In this document: positions 12,567-12,605 of the stretch, piece after piece | How the letters are laid out: each line of letters starts with the position of its first letter | How positions within the stretch are numbered: position 1 is the stretch's first letter | Assembly (NCBI GenBank): GCA_023424725.1 | Contig: JAFADQ010000206.1 | Span: forward strand, 1 to 12,605 | Length of the DNA: 12,605 nt | Direction of reading: 5' to 3' | Source: Bacteroidota bacterium | GTDB lineage: Bacteria; Bacteroidota; Bacteroidia; Cytophagales; Hymenobacteraceae | Translations under genes and position numbers: made by a program | Notes under the pieces: model-generated | Database searches by the model: none | What the model was told of the DNA's origin: nothing | What the model saw: the letters and a program-made list of their open reading frames with translations, nothing else

Positions 12567-12605
12567 TATTTACCGGGCAGAAAAATGTTGCTCTGCTGTA
12601 GTTCA

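Overview
This window looks like core chromosome from a member of the Bacteroidota, probably a Cytophagales bacterium near the Hymenobacteraceae. That placement is inference from protein style and gene order, not a database match. Supporting points are: the block miaB, sigma-54 activator, lptE, TPR protein, secG, groES, groEL all on the minus strand; starts that mostly lack Shine-Dalgarno sequences; several TAnnTTTG boxes of the kind used by the Bacteroidota housekeeping sigma factor; and intergenic repeats of the GTCTGAA/TTCAGAC and GTCATTGCGAG types that are common in this phylum.

Layout. Positions 1-711, on the plus strand, hold the end of an unrecognised gene and a small stand-alone GAF-domain protein. 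Positions 712-1188 are a repeat-rich gap ending in the groEL terminator. Positions 1189-3158, minus strand, are groES-groEL. Positions 3159-3444 hold the groESL upstream region, with three TGNCA half-sites, an 11-G homopolymer and the secG terminator. Positions 3445-7446, minus strand, form a tightly packed operon: receiver-less sigma-54 activator, lptE, acidic TPR protein, secG. Positions 7447-7994 are gene-free and hold nested inverted repeats. Positions 7995-9437 are miaB, followed by a gap with a 26-bp inverted repeat. Positions 9647-10954 are pabB, and 11077-12558 encode a secreted TPR protein whose start codon lies in a terminator-like hairpin.

How the genes work together. The 3445-7446 operon joins cell-envelope functions (LptE for LPS delivery to the outer membrane, SecG for protein export, a TPR scaffold) to a sigma-54 activator. 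The chaperonin pair folds cytosolic proteins. MiaB modifies tRNA and PabB feeds folate synthesis; neither has an obvious mechanistic link to its neighbours.

I found no CRISPR array, transposase, phage gene, defence system or RNA gene. The most unusual material is non-coding: the dispersed palindromic repeats, the poly-G tract, the possible heat-shock operator, and two start-site puzzles (a TTG start on the sigma-54 activator and the hairpin over the last gene's start). I see no convincing new multi-gene system here.
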